DNA from: Poronia punctata
Lineage: Eukaryota > Ascomycota > Sordariomycetes > Xylariales > Xylariaceae
Length of the DNA stretch: 64,000 bases
Reading direction: 5' to 3'
Assembly (NCBI GenBank): GCA_022579005.1
Contig: MU401458.1
Span: forward strand, 62,001-126,000
Position 1 is the first letter of the stretch, and each line of letters starts with the position of its first letter. The notes below the pieces were generated by a model. That model was not told the DNA's origin and did no database searches. It was given only the letters and a program-made list of their open reading frames with translations. This document shows positions 46,915 through 58,513 of the stretch, in pieces. The translations under genes were made by a program, and so were the position numbers.

Positions 46915-47336
46915 TTAAAAGAAGACGCGCGAGATGAGCTCGAAAACCAACCCGCCGAAAACGACGAAACCGAGAATACCTATAATACCAAACACAACAC
47001 ACGTTAGATAAAAAATAATAATCATATTCCTAAATAATACAGTCCTAGTCCTAGTCCCTAGTTCCGATGCTCGGGTTGGGTTAGATGATTGACGAAAGAA
47101 ACGACTTACCGAGCCAAAATGGCGAAATGGGAGACTTGACAACCTCCTTATGTTTCTTCTTGAGCTCTCCTTCCGGCTTGCCGCGACGGGCTTCCTGGTC
47201 TTTTACGAATTTGGCGTTTCGCCTGCGCTGTTCGAGGGTTTGGGCCTGTTGTTATGGGGAGTAATGTTTTGTTAGCTAGCCATTCCAGCTAGGTAGGGAG
47301 TTGAGCTGCGCGCGACTGATGACGACTGCGTACCAT
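46915..47336 (-). CDS. YSY6: RAMP4/SERP-type stress-associated ER protein (Ysy6)
   Basis: Three exons on the minus strand: 47336-47334 (the ATG alone), 47245-47110 and 46979-46915; 67 residues. Junction phases are 0 and 1, and both introns have good signals (GTACGC donor with GCTAAC branch; GTAAGT donor with TTATAG acceptor). The product starts MAQTLEQRRRNAKFVKDQE, continues KPEGELKKKHKEVVKSPISP and ends with one hydrophobic segment FWLGILGFVVFGGLVFELIS near the C-terminus. This is the exact architecture of RAMP4/SERP1/Ysy6: a tail-anchored ER protein associated with the translocon and with protection of new membrane proteins under stress. Usual length is 60-75 residues, so the model is complete. 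A frame-only view shows just the last exon fused to intron sequence. Confidence 0.9.
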
Positions 47337-48567
47337 TATGATGTATTGTGATGTGTATGGAGGGAGGTAGGTAGGTAGGTAGGTAGGTTGCGTGACCAAG
47401 GCGTTAGGTTAGGTAGGTAAAAGGTGGATTAATTGCACAGGACGATCGGTCGGTCGGTCGGTCGGAATCGCAGTCAGTCGCTCTTTTCGGCTTGCTTCGA
47501 GGGCTTGCTTTTCGGGATTTAGTTTGTTTCGTCGTAGACTAGGTATATGATAGAATAGCCAAGTAGGGACGGGAGTGTTTGTTTGGGTTGACCGACGCTT
47601 CTGAGTTTATGATGGAAATACCAAAGATGGCAGGAATGGCAGAACAAACACACAACACTTTATAAGCAAAGCAGGGCAAGGAGGCAACAGAATAAATGAC
47701 AGTGTTTTTAACTCCTTTTCTAATAGTTTCTGAGAACAGGTATACTCTTTTTAGGTTTTGTGAGTCAAGGTAGAAAATGGTGTGGTTCTGGTAAAAGAGT
47801 TCCGGCCACGACACTCGATACTCTGAACTTCTTGGAGTGGACATGTGTCTGTTGCAGCTGTACGTGTAGTAGCGCCCCCCCCCTTGAGAGCTAAGATACC
47901 TACATCGGGTTAGGTGGCATAATGTCCAAGCAAGGGTTCTAAATCACTAATCTAATTATAACGCATGGGGAAGTTCGTTTCTGCTGCAGGGGACTTGCCG
48001 ATTTCAGGTCCCAATCCCCCAATTCCGCCGCAACATGCCCACTTTGGGTGTTTCCCCCTTTGACGCCACACCAACCTAGCCCCTACTCGTATGGAGGTTA
48101 ACCAATACTTTGGGTTAGGTGGCGCATAAGCCACAGCTCTCAAAACTGAAGAAGCATTAAACATTTATAAAGCGGTCTGACTCTCAATGTTACTTTGAGA
48201 GTTCAAGTTCGTTGTCAGCCTCTCGTAGGAAGATAAGCTTGGAAATGGTAATTGCATCAATGCCTGTGATTCAGGCATGTAAACTTTGGTTTTACACCAA
48301 TATGCCCAATTCTGGAACTACATTTATTAAGACCCTGACAATAAAGACCCTGGATGATATAAAGCAGGTCCCCTATTTCTTGTGTTGGTCCTAGAATAGA
48401 GGCTCGACTTTTCCAGTAATTTGCTGGGTAAGCCTTAACAATTGCTATATTCCGTTTCTATGGGGTATCACAAGATGGGTTTCCGTCTGGTAATCTATGC
48501 CAAATCCATCTGCTGCTGACTTACACTGGATACTTTACTCATATGGTCCATTAGGTATTATCTGTAT
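47337..48567. other. Intergenic region YSY6 5' / permease 3'
   Basis: Upstream of YSY6 and downstream of the permease. It carries a GTAG array (47366-47388), a TCGG array (47446-47465), TACTCGTA at 48084, two direct copies of GGGTTAGGTGGC about 200 bases apart (47909 and 48110) and a 7-bp hairpin ATGCCTG/CAGGCAT at 48260-48278. No gene recognised. Confidence 0.55.
47366..47465. repeat. GTAG and TCGG tetranucleotide arrays
   Basis: About five and a half GTAG units at 47366-47388 and five TCGG units at 47446-47465, both upstream of YSY6. Confidence 0.93.
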
Positions 48568-50348
48568 TTATCCGAACAGTCTGTTAAACCATTTGGAAAA
48601 CGCATTTCTAAAAGCATATTTTTAGTTTGAATAACCTTTGACGGGGAAGAGAATGCGTGAAATGAAAAAAATATCATACCTTGGAGGTGACGGGATGTAA
48701 TTTTGGGTATACTCTTCGATCTCGTCTAAATCCATCTGTAGATCGACCTTTTCCGAAGGCACAATGTTCGACCTGTGGATTAACTTCCAACTGACATATA
48801 AAACCGGGAAAGCAGCAACGGTGGCATATCTGTTCATCGACTTTTTAGTAACCCGAAATAAACCAGATTCACTTTTGCCACTTACGAGAAAAGAAAGCTA
48901 GGGACGTTCCACTTGCCCGGCAGGAAAACCGTGTATCCGCCCAGGAAGATGAAGACGAATGTAGCCACCATTGCGTAGTAGGCGGCATATGGTTGCAGGT
49001 ACGCCTTGTATGGCAGTGAGTCTCGACTGATACCCTGCTTCTGCATGGCACGGTAGAAACAGAGATATGTGACAGAGACCACACAGTAGTTGATCAGCTG
49101 CGACGCCGTCATCAGACTAACGAACCAGCTCAAGACAACTGCCGAACCCTGGCTGACTTGCAAGAAGGCCAAAAGCGCAATGAGCAGGACAAAGGCGACA
49201 CAATAGACGGGCACGCCTTTCTTCGTACACTTGGCCAGGAACCTGGGTGCTTTTCCCTCGAGAGCAAGCCCGTAAAGCGAGCGAGAAGAGCAGTACACAT
49301 AACTATTGCCGGCGGAGAAGGCTGCAGTCAGGACGAGTGCATTTACGATATGCGGCAAGATGGGTATGCCCAGTCGATTCATCGCAACGACGTAAGGGGA
49401 AGCTGCCGCACCCGGCCTCCCTTCGGCATAAGCAGCCGTCAGTTCGGGGTCGTTATACGGGACGAGGATACCGACAGCAAGCGATCCGAGGCAGAAAAAC
49501 GCCGTCAGACGGTAGAAGACGGCATTGAATGCCCTTGGAAGCACCTTACGGGGGTTTTCTGCCTCGCCCGCCGCCATCGAGACGTAATCGGGCCCGGCCA
49601 CGGCTACTGAGGCAAAGATGAGACACTGCAGGAACCCCTGAAACCGACCGAGTGATCCAGTAGTGTAGTACTCGGCAAAGGCGCCGGGTTCGTACCAATA
49701 CCGGAAACCGAAATGATCGTGTTGAGGGTTGCCTCCAACCGCCACTATGAAAGTGAAGAACAACAAACCGACGATGAGCAACACTTTTCCCAACGCGGCC
49801 CAAAATTCAGCCTCGCCGTACCACTCTACCGCGAGAATGTTGATGATGGCATAGAGCACGATGACGATGGCGATTATGGCGCCTGTCGGCACGACATCAC
49901 TCCAGTAGTGAATGATAACATTACATGCCGTGACTTCAAACGGTACCAAGATTGCTTCGAACAGAAAGAAATTCCAGCCGGCGGCAAAGCCAAAGGCCTC
50001 GTCGACGTATCGTCCCGCGAATCGAATGAAAGGAGAGGAGATGGGGAGGTAGGTAACCATTTCCGCCAGACAGAAAGTCACGGCGAGAATGACGGTACAC
50101 CACAGGCTAAAGGCGATAAACAAGCTCCCCGGGCCACCTTGGAGGAGTACGGTGCCGATGGAGACGTACAACATGGTGCCGATTGTACCGCCGATGCCGA
50201 TCAATTGGATGTGCCGTGGTTTCAATCTCCGGTGCGTGCCGTCCATTTTCCCCACCTCGATGGATTCAGCACGCGCCGTCTCGGCCTTATCTTGACCCGC
50301 TGATTTCGGCGCATTGTTACGCCTATATGCTTCCACATCGGCCGCCAT
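48568..50348 (-). CDS. Amino-acid permease (yeast amino-acid transporter family)
   Basis: Three exons on the minus strand: 50348-48886, 48829-48680 and 48607-48568; 550 residues. The last 40-nt exon (NAFSKWFNRLFG then stop) is an inference: it keeps phase 2 across a 72 nt intron and gives the expected family ending, whereas reading through yields an unrelated tail. The N-terminal cytosolic part carries the family signature LKPRHIQLIGIGGTIGTMLY. Next come repeated hydrophobic spans (about 12), the FRYWYEPGAF segment, GPDYVSMAAGEAENPRKVLP (the conserved loop after span 6) and a C-terminal EIEEYTQNYIPSPPR. The family imports amino acids with protons at the plasma membrane. Substrate cannot be read from sequence; it resembles the broad-range and Agp2-like members. 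A short hairpin lies just before the start codon. Confidence 0.92.
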
Positions 50349-52445
50349 CGTGGCAAGTCGGGCGTGACACGAATGTCACGAAGGATATTATATACCTAGA
50401 TATCTAGCGAGCCCTATTAGCTAAGCGAGCTACAAAGGTACCTACTCGACATGCCCCGGTCGTCTCTCTGCGACAGCTTCAAGTCCCAGTGCTAGGTAAT
50501 TCTACCAATTTATTCGAGATTAGAGGTATGGGGATATTTGTTTTACCTTTTATAAACCCCTCTCTAGTTGGTTGTCTGTCGGATTGGACAATGATGAGCA
50601 AGGCTGTAACCGATGTAAGTTTTTCTTAGTAGTCAGGATCAAAAATGAGCACGCTAAGGTTCTGACATCACCCTGCCACGTGAATGATGTTGCTGAACTA
50701 GAGCTTAGAAGGAAGGGGCAAACCGCTTGGAATCCGTAATAGGACAACCACTCTCTTGGGGATCGCGGTTAATGGACAAGAGAGGGCAAGAGAGAGAGTA
50801 GAGAGAAAACCCTGGATCAAAACCACATGCGGGAAAACCCTTTCTCCAGAACCAGATCGTCTCAGCCCGTACATACTGGCCCATCTCGGCCGTATGTATA
50901 ACCACACATAGAGTAGCCAATGCTAGGACTTTATTAGAAGGGCTTATACGGGTCAAGAGCAATGGGGACGATCCCAGCGTCTTGGCTAGCCCTGGCGCGG
51001 TTGTGGTCTGGTGGCGATGGTGGGACTAGACTTGGGTAAGCAGGTAGTTCTAAACAAAAATGTCTTTACCGTACCGATGGCTGGTCCGCAAATAACTTTG
51101 TTGGATACATTGGTTAGGGACTTGGGAATGACCAGGCTTATTATTGCTATTGCTAATACCAGACGCTACAGGCCAGGCCGCTATACTAGAGCGGCACCGG
51201 CACCCACTTCCGAATTTTCACACAACGATGGACAATATTGTCAGCCTATTCGCCAATGTGCCCATCGTAACATCTATGTATGTCATGGACTTTTCTCTGA
51301 CTTCATAACAAGGAGTGTCAGTGATGGTTATTGGCGAAATCATCCTGGTAATATGCAGTTAAGAATTATACCATGTCCCAACAAACAAGCAGTAACTCGC
51401 AAGGTGAGGATGAGGTTAGAAGCGAGGGAGTAGCTGAACTGAACTGTCAAGCTTCACAGTAGGTACCTACTTTTAGGTAGGTTTGCACGTGCTATCTATC
51501 CAGACGGGTGGGCATATTAGAAGGTGAATGGGAAGTGCCCGCTATTATGTCCCGGGCCTTGCAGATAACCCTGCAAACATACCCTGTCATGCTTGTCATA
51601 TCCTTATCTTCGGAAATGTAGCATACAAGAACGATGCTAGGATCCTATGGTTCCGCACTCGACTCGACAAACCAACAGTCTTCCAGGGTTAATATCGAAG
51701 GGTTGTAGTACACGGAACTTTCTTGTTCTCTCTTGTACAAGACATTTTTCGCAATGGCATTTATAAAGTGAGGATGGAGAGAACTGAGTATTGTCGTCGA
51801 ATTTATAAAAGAGCCGCGTTTGGCGCCCCGAAAATCACATTGATGTGGGGCCAGTAACTTACCGACAAGGGTTACCTAGCAGGTCCAAGGCTCCCTGGCT
51901 CCCAGGACCAGGGTATCGGCGACAAGAGCTCAAAAGTTTTCTCCAAAACTTATAGATAAGATGAAAGAGAAGACTGCGAGACTCGGTTCCCAGTGTGCCA
52001 GGCTGCCAGCCAGGGTTGCCTCATACTACCACACCAACTTCTGTTGGACAAGACACCGGTGCATCTCTCTTGCGACCCGAACGTACCGGCCGACTTGGGT
52101 CATACAACAATCCATCAGAACCACCCGACAACCTATCCGGCACTAATTATACTTCCTCTCGCTACTTAAGAGGTGCCGCCGGTTTGCAGTTCACCGCTAC
52201 TCAGCACGGCATTGTTTTGTGCGGACATGCATCTCGTCTGAGGGTCCACACCGGCTATTGGCTGCCAAGTGCCACCGAGGTATTGCAATCGTCTTCGGTT
52301 TATCAAGGTCGAGTGAAAAACTTGTTTCAGAGTGATCGACCTAGGTACATAGGAAGTGTAGTAGAAACCGCAAAGAACCGATATATATCTACCGAGGGTT
52401 GGTGGTCCGTGGAGGTTGATGATAACTCACCACACCGCTTATGGG
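50349..52445. other. Permease promoter and PLD 3' flank
   Basis: About 2.1 kb with no supported gene. Next to the permease start there are a UUCG-type hairpin and GATA cores at 50384 and 50399-50404, compatible with nitrogen (AreA/GATA) control but not proof of it. Plus-strand frames at 51011-51433 and 51995-52477 lack any recognisable motif; the latter runs into the PLD gene and has no ATG start. Confidence 0.5.
50363..50380 (-). promoter_or_regulatory. Hairpin with UUCG loop next to permease start
   Basis: Perfect inverted repeat CGTGACA-N4-TGTCACG. On the permease sense strand the loop is TTCG. It begins about 15 bases upstream of the ATG at 50348, so it would be in the 5' leader if transcription starts further out; otherwise it could be a palindromic protein-binding site. 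Confidence 0.5.
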
Positions 52446-54011
52446 TCAGCCCTGGACAGCGGTTGCCTCGGATCTAAAAAGAGGCACCAGTCTCTCTCCT
52501 AGTGCTTGACCGAGAGCATCTTTCACACCTGAAGCTAGCCTATCTGACCGGAATAGGATACCCAATTCCTGACTTGTGAACCAGCTGGCTCTGTCCATAT
52601 TGCCGGAACCAAGGACAACCCACTCGTCGTCGACTAATGTCAGTTTCACGTGGGAATGGACAGGTTCCTCCGGCACTTGAGGTTGCTGGTTGGCTGAAGA
52701 TGGTTGGAAATAAAAGATCTCTAGTGATCCTAATTTTGGCGCTCCGGACTCCAAATCCAACCCAAGCATATCATTCGAGTCGTCGCCAGTGTTTTGCCGA
52801 GTAGACCGCCTAGGCAACTTTTGACGTCTGGTATAAAGTTTGATGAGTGATCGCAGACACCACGAGGTGGTAGTTCCTCCGGTCAGAAGTTGCTCCAGGA
52901 CCATCATTCCCCGGCTCGTAACGATGGTCACGTCGATGCCACGGTCCAACGCTCCGACCAAAGCTTCAATCACAGCTGCGGAGGTCAGATTTGGTGTCTG
53001 TAGATATATCTTGCTCTCGGCCATGGCGATGAGGCGTAGAATAGCACAGTTCAGAGGACTTGCTGGTGGGCATGGGTGCCGCTGCCATGGGAAAGGGCGG
53101 AACCTGGGGTTTCGTTGATGTGAAGAGGGTAGTATTATTGTAGGCGTATTATCAGACGGCAATGGCACAAGGCAGCGCGCTGGACTTTGGATGGATGTCA
53201 GTCCAACCCTATAAAGGTTCGTGCTTCTATCGACCCGTGGCCACAAGCCATCACTAGCTGGTGATCGTCCATTATCCTTAGTGTTCCGGCCCCAGACACT
53301 ATGGTAGAATCTGAGCAGTTCGGCTACAGCCTCACCAGTGATTTCAACGCAACATTCCAGCCACGACTCCCACGATACGTTGCAGCTAGGAAGCCAGGCG
53401 CTCTGGCGATCGATGATGAGAAATTTAGGGTGCATCACGCTGAAAGGCAAGAAAAACAAGCTTTTAACTTCCAGGTTAATGAGACCGGCCTCCAACAGCT
53501 TGGGATCGGGTAATCCCAGCTTGGATCCCCATTTCGACGGGGGGTACGTATATCCTTCTTTGGAGGACGGGTGCAACAGTTTCTGGAAAAGGGACCGGGA
53601 CGAAAAGCAGATGCGAATGTGAAGCGGCTCCAAATTCTCATCGTCCGGATGTTCTGGTCCCAGACTACGAATATGCTCTTCTCGTGTTTTGGCGAGCTTC
53701 TCAAGAGTCTCACTCAACGCAGTGAGCGTAGAAGATGGTGCCCAAAAACAAGTTACTAAAATGACTTCTTTCTTCGCTTTGAGGATTGCTGGAAGCAGAG
53801 TCTGGGTAAAGATCGATGCGCCTGTGCCTGTTTCGAATGACAGTGGATTGGAGGTGGATATCAGCGATTGAGGATCAGAGCAAGGATAAGAAGGAAAATC
53901 AACGGAGCAATCGTGGCTCGACGTCTGGATGGCGGCTATCCATGGCGCTTGGAAGCGACCTAGAGGGCTCATCACAATACTTTTGTCAAGGAACGGCACT
54001 GAAGGGACCAT
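52446..54011 (-). CDS. Phospholipase D-superfamily protein with two HKD motifs
   Basis: Single-exon frame of 521 residues. The first HKD motif is HPKFLIID (His194, Lys196, Asp201) followed by LPSCNVSWESWLE; the second is HVKLTLVD (about His454, Lys456, Asp461) followed by GSGNMDRASW. Both keep the H-x-K-x4-D spacing and the downstream Asn, so the protein should be catalytically competent. Between them lies AESKIYLQTPNLTSAAVIEAL, typical of the second half of PLD domains. No N-terminal PX/PH domains are present, so it is not the classical signalling phospholipase D; it resembles the compact cardiolipin-synthase-like or PLD-nuclease-like group. No clear signal peptide or transmembrane segment. 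Substrate unknown. The start is the first ATG in frame; a second one lies 13 codons inside. Confidence 0.87.
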   Translation of the reverse strand: MVPSVPFLDKSIVMSPLGRFQAPWIAAIQTSSHDCSVDFPSYPCSDPQSLISTSNPLSFETGTGASIFTQTLLPAILKAKKEVILVTCFWAPSSTLTALSETLEKLAKTREEHIRSLGPEHPDDENLEPLHIRICFSSRSLFQKLLHPSSKEGYTYPPSKWGSKLGLPDPKLLEAGLINLEVKSLFFLPFSVMHPKFLIIDRQSAWLPSCNVSWESWLECCVEITGEAVAELLRFYHSVWGRNTKDNGRSPASDGLWPRVDRSTNLYRVGLTSIQSPARCLVPLPSDNTPTIILPSSHQRNPRFRPFPWQRHPCPPASPLNCAILRLIAMAESKIYLQTPNLTSAAVIEALVGALDRGIDVTIVTSRGMMVLEQLLTGGTTTSWCLRSLIKLYTRRQKLPRRSTRQNTGDDSNDMLGLDLESGAPKLGSLEIFYFQPSSANQQPQVPEEPVHSHVKLTLVDDEWVVLGSGNMDRASWFTSQELGILFRSDRLASGVKDALGQALGERLVPLFRSEATAVQG

Positions 54012-54758
54012 TACCGCCGGGTATTGCGGGCGATGAAAATGATATCAGCGGTGGACTTGGGCTACGTAGTCTTATGCTGTTTGGGGAATATGCAGGCCAG
54101 TTGCGTTATTACGTATTGCACAAAGTGCAGGCAATTGCGTGATGTCGTCGGATGTCGCTTGTTGGTATCGGGGATTCAGACACGATAGGCGCTGTGTATC
54201 CCGGAGCTAAGGAAGTAATACTTCGTATTGTCAACGATGAGAGGAAAAGGAACCAAATAAGAATGCCGAGTGTTGTTACCGTGACGATGTGCGTTTGAAG
54301 GCTTGATTGGCCAATGTGATGAGAAAGGAAAGCGACAAAGCAAACAGGACCAAAAGGGGTGTTTTAGGGGCGGGTCTAGGCGGGCCTAAGGCGCCTGCTG
54401 GCGGACCGCCATAGCAGTTTTACCCATCTTGGTTAACGTAGAAGAGGTAGGTGCCCATTTTGTCTGTATCTTGTATTTAGCCTATAAGTATTTGAGACCG
54501 TGAAAGAACGGATCTCGAAAGGAACCAGCGTGTATTCGTAAGGTATTTGTAAGGCAACAATAGTTGAAAGAAGTAAAAATGTCTATGCCCTCAGATTATG
54601 TGCTAATAAGAATCCGTTTAGATGTGGATGCGCCGCGACGGATGTATATCATAATATGTTATGTACAATGCAACCCAACCCCCAGGTAATAACTATAGGG
54701 GTTCCCTTCAAGCCTTCTGCTTCAGACTCCTCACACGCCAGCCTCATAAGTTCGATTC
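54012..54758. other. Intergenic region PLD 5' / oxidase 3'
   Basis: Upstream sequence of the PLD-like gene and 3' flank of the oxidase gene. No gene or repeat recognised. A TTCGATTCC stretch near 54752 resembles a tRNA T loop but lacks stems. Confidence 0.55.
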
Positions 54759-56355
54759 CTAAGAAGCCTCTTTCGGGTTGATAGAAATGGGGTAGTAGAA
54801 TAGCTCCTCGGGGTCGAGCTCCGCCTTGAGTTGCTGTAACTTGGGCAAATTCTTTCCAAAGTATACCTTGTGAGCTTCAGTCCGGTTCAAAGATAAATCC
54901 GGGTAGTTGATATACATGGCCAGGTCCTCATCCGGGATGGCTTTGCTCGTCTCCGCCGTCCACTCGTCGACGAGCTTGAGGCCGGCGTCGGGGATGGTCT
55001 CCTCGGTCGACCGGTAGAAGAACTGCAAAATGTACAGCTTATCGCGGTGCGCATACGACGACAGGGCAGAGTCGGCATTCCAGACGGCCGAATTCTTGCC
55101 TCCTTGCAGGTCGAGTTGGAAATACCAAGCGCCAGAGACGTTCTTGGCATAATCAAACCAATAATCCACAAAGTTCTCGGCAACGTCTCCGCTCAATCCC
55201 GAGAGTTCAAGGCTCTTGCCATAGAACGTCGATTGCTATAGCAGATATAGTAAGTACTTTTTCTTTAGATTTTGCTTGGAAGGAGGGGCACAAACCTCGG
55301 TATGCGGGTGTGTCTGGTTGAGGGTCATTGTCGCAAAGTGTTGCAAACTTCCCGGCCAGTCCGTCGTTCCGGTTTGTAAGATGGAAGCGCCCGTTTGGTT
55401 CAGGAATGGCGCCAGGGCAGCTCTAAGTTCTGTGTCGTTGCCATAATAGATACCCTCGATCTGGGTCATTCGCTGTGTTCCAACGACGCGCATGTTGAGC
55501 TCAGCCGGCATGGTATCAAGGACATAGCTCTGGAGAGCCTCCAGACCGGAAACTGCGTTTTCCTGCTTGAGTGGCAGGTTGCCGACGAACCAGGTCAGGT
55601 TCGCAGGGGGTGCAAAAGTGTCCAATTCGAACGATGTCACCACTCCAAAGTTTGACCCAGCACCGAGCATGCCCCAGAATATGTCGGCGTTCTCGTCGGC
55701 CGAGGTATGGATGAGAGATCCATTTGCCAAAACAACATTCAGACCGACGATCCAGTCGAGTGCGAGCCCGTGCGTGTGGGAATTCAAGCCAAACCCGCCA
55801 TGAAGAGCATGTCCAGCAACGCCAACACTGACACACTACTAGTTAGCTCGCGGTCACGCCCCGATGATGAGATGGCGGTGTCACTTACCCAGGACATGTA
55901 CCATGTGCGATGGCACGTTTACCCTGCGCCCATAGTTCCACAGCGAGATGTCCCAGCCGCGTGCCCGGGGCTACGGTTGCGATGTTCGTCTCATTGTCCA
56001 GCTTGACGCCGAACATGCGATCCAACTGGATGACGAGATGACCATCCTCGCCACCTAACCCATAGGATCCGTAACTATGGCCGCCACCCTTTGCTGTGAC
56101 CTTGTATCCCGTCTGTGCACCACAGACGACAGCGCTCTGGATCTGCTCTTCCGTTGTAGGGACTGCGATGACGTCTGGTGTATAGGGATATAGGGAGTTG
56201 TACGGTGTGGTGTCCAGCGTCCAGTCGTCCGAGTCGGCCTCGTCGATAGATGTGCCAGCCTCAGCCAGGCAGTCGGCCAAGGCAGCACGCTTGTTAAGCG
56301 CTGCTGCCTGGGTCAGGCCGACAACGAGTCCCAAACCGAAAATCGTCGATCGCAT
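54759..56355 (-). CDS. Secreted BBE-type FAD oxidase (AA7 oligosaccharide oxidase-like)
   Basis: Three exons: 56355-55889, 55827-55296 and 55235-54759; introns of 61 and 60 nt; 491 residues. A signal peptide is visible (MRSTIFGLGLVVGLTQAAA). The FAD_binding_4 domain includes GYKVTAKGGGHSYGSYG, whose His93 is the expected 8-alpha-histidyl FAD link, and AHGTCPGVGVAGHALHGGFG, whose Cys154 is the expected 6-S-cysteinyl link; the first intron falls within this motif. So a bicovalent flavin is predicted, as in glucooligosaccharide oxidase. WGMLGAGSNFGVVTSFE follows. The C-terminal BBE segment is YINYPDLSLNRTEAHKVYFG then LDPEELFYYPISI. Known members oxidise the anomeric carbon of oligosaccharides to lactones with hydrogen peroxide, or modify secondary metabolites; the substrate here is unknown. 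Several N-x-T/S sites suggest glycosylation. It is divergent with a secreted lactonase. Confidence 0.93.
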
Positions 56356-58513
56356 CTTGTTGGCCTTGGTAGTTGTTCAAGGTTGGTGTTTGCGGGATAC
56401 CATATTCTCTGGGTCGGGGATGGGCTCCTTTTTCAAGTCTTTCATGATTTATATTCACATCCACTGGCTGGGAGACACCTCGGAGATTACAAGCGGCGCT
56501 GTCTGCAGTATTTTTTTTTCTTTTCACGGTTTATTGCTGAGTCGTCAGTGAGTGGCCATGCTCAAGGCAGCATGGATGGGCGTGTGGCACCTCGGGCGGT
56601 AACACGTTCCGATTAGTTAATATACATTCGGCCTTGACCCTCCTTCGCGGGAATTATCTTACTGCCCGCCACTCGTCCCGTGGGGGGTTGTAGATAGACG
56701 CCCTGGATTGGCGCATGATAGCGAGGCGCTAGGTATATTTTTGCTTCTCGATTGAGCTGGAATATCTTTGCGAGATACCATTCTCTAGTATCTATTTCAA
56801 TTAAGGCCAAAGGTTGGGTAACTTGGGTAACTTGGGTAACTTGGATAACCTAACCTCAACTTGTTATCGGCTCAGTGGGTTTGACACGACTTGGCATACA
56901 GCCTGTAGGCACTCTTTATACGCCTATAATGTGGCCCGGCAGTCGCATGCGCGGCGTCTAGTTAGACGCTTCAACAGCCGCTCAAACTTGATCAGCGCGG
57001 CCATTTCGCGGCATCACGAGGCTCTGTTTTTTACATTTACCATGAGGGTGGGTTGGCAACCCTTTCGGTAGATGGTTGTGGTTGCATTGGAAGACTGGGC
57101 AACGTGTCGCCTCATGCTTTATTCAACCTCATCCCTCCACGCTCTTTCGTTATAGTTACGGCCGGAGTGGCTCGACCATGCCTCGAACATTCTAACCTAG
57201 TACCTAACCTACATAAGGCAGTCGCTTTCATCGTCTCAATTGACGGTCCTCCTACCCTACCATGTTTTTAAGGTCATACCTACGCTCTTGGCTGGAACAC
57301 GGGTATCTGCCCGCTCCCCGCTGGCTGCTGTTTTAATACCTGGAGGCTAGGCCCCTAGGTTAGCGGGTCGAGGATTGTGGAACGGCGGAATGGTGTGCGT
57401 ATCTACGTGTAATACGTAAGCCGCAGAAAAGTCAATTACCCGGCCTCTCAGCACTGAAACTGTGATCGCCATATTTGCACAATACCTGCAGCTCGGGTAC
57501 ATATGGAAAATTTACCGGACGGCCTCCATATATTACACTACGGCTATTCAGGCGAAGTATTCCGCGAGCAACGAAATGTAAGGCCAGGGCGTGCCCCTTA
57601 TCTCCCTACCGAGCACGTCTTCTGAGATCTCCTCGTAACACTCGCAGCAGACGCAGCAGAAGAGACGCATGCATTTCCAAGGTAGGTAACTGCAGCATGA
57701 TGCAAGTACAGTAAAGAAGCAACGGTGACGTGAGGCGACGCGGATGTTGCCGTCACGAACCGATACTTGCGTATGGTCACTTCCACCTCCGCATTAACGC
57801 CGAACGAGTTTTGTGTGGAATAGATAATATGGCGTTTGCAATTCACACCGGAAAGCACTTCGGAAGAGAGAGAGCAGGACTTCTGCAGGAGGTCTCCGCA
57901 TTTCCAGTTCGCTGGAGCTGTTGCAAATCAGCCTATCAGGCCGCGGGTGAATGGTGAGGCGATGGTCCAATTATATTCGATTATATTGATCCCCTCAGCC
58001 TCTAGAATCCAGCCCAAGGAGTACCTCTCTGGGCATACCTACAGCGCCTGCAGTACCTAACCCAACCCAGACCTCCATTGAAGGGTTTCCACCATCCGGC
58101 AAAGTCCAAGGCACAATCGGGAAGTAGTTCCGGGCTAATTGCCATTTGCGCTCGCGGAACCAACCCCGACGTTACGGTTCTATCTTGATGCTTACTTTCC
58201 CCTGAGACTAACGCCTTTCTTCAATGATGAGCGCTGCCCACCGTCCGCACACCGTCCACAATCCACCGGAAGGAACCGAATCATGTTTGCTTCTAAAGCT
58301 GAATTGAGATGTATGGGGCTTGGGGCCACGCATAGCCGTGGCTTCCAAGTTAGCCGGCGTCACCAAGGTGGTTTAACAACAAATGAAAGGGCAGGTCTCG
58401 CCTCGTTCTACATTCATTTATCTGGCTGAGATTTTCCTCTTTTTCTTCTGTATACCGATAAACCAAATTGTACATAGTTCTTGGCGCAAGGATAACCTCA
58501 GGAGATCTCGAAA
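56356..58513. other. Divergent region between oxidase and lactonase
   Basis: A 2.2-kb interval between two outward-facing starts of secreted enzymes, so both promoters lie here. Contains the 9-bp TTGGGTAAC array at 56814-56849. Short frames only, none recognisable. Confidence 0.55.
56814..56849. repeat. TTGGGTAAC nonamer array
   Basis: Three perfect copies and a fourth with one change (TTGGATAAC), in the oxidase/lactonase intergenic region. Confidence 0.95.

Noticed and set aside
47884..48143. Possible MITE with TTGAGAGCT / AGCTCTCAA ends
   Set aside because: Only 9 bp of terminal match, no target-site duplication, and the neighbouring GGGTTAGGTGGC copies are direct rather than inverted.
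48622..48679. Read-through C-terminus of the permease ending near 48622
   Set aside because: The extension is not permease-like, whereas splicing at GTATGA/TTTTAG gives the expected family ending.
51995..52477. Plus-strand 160-codon frame before and into the PLD gene
   Set aside because: It starts with GTG rather than ATG, has no recognisable motif, and overlaps the 3' end of a well-supported gene on the other strand.
54745..54765. T-loop-like GTTCGATTCC
   Set aside because: No pairing T stem, anticodon arm or acceptor stem could be built around it.
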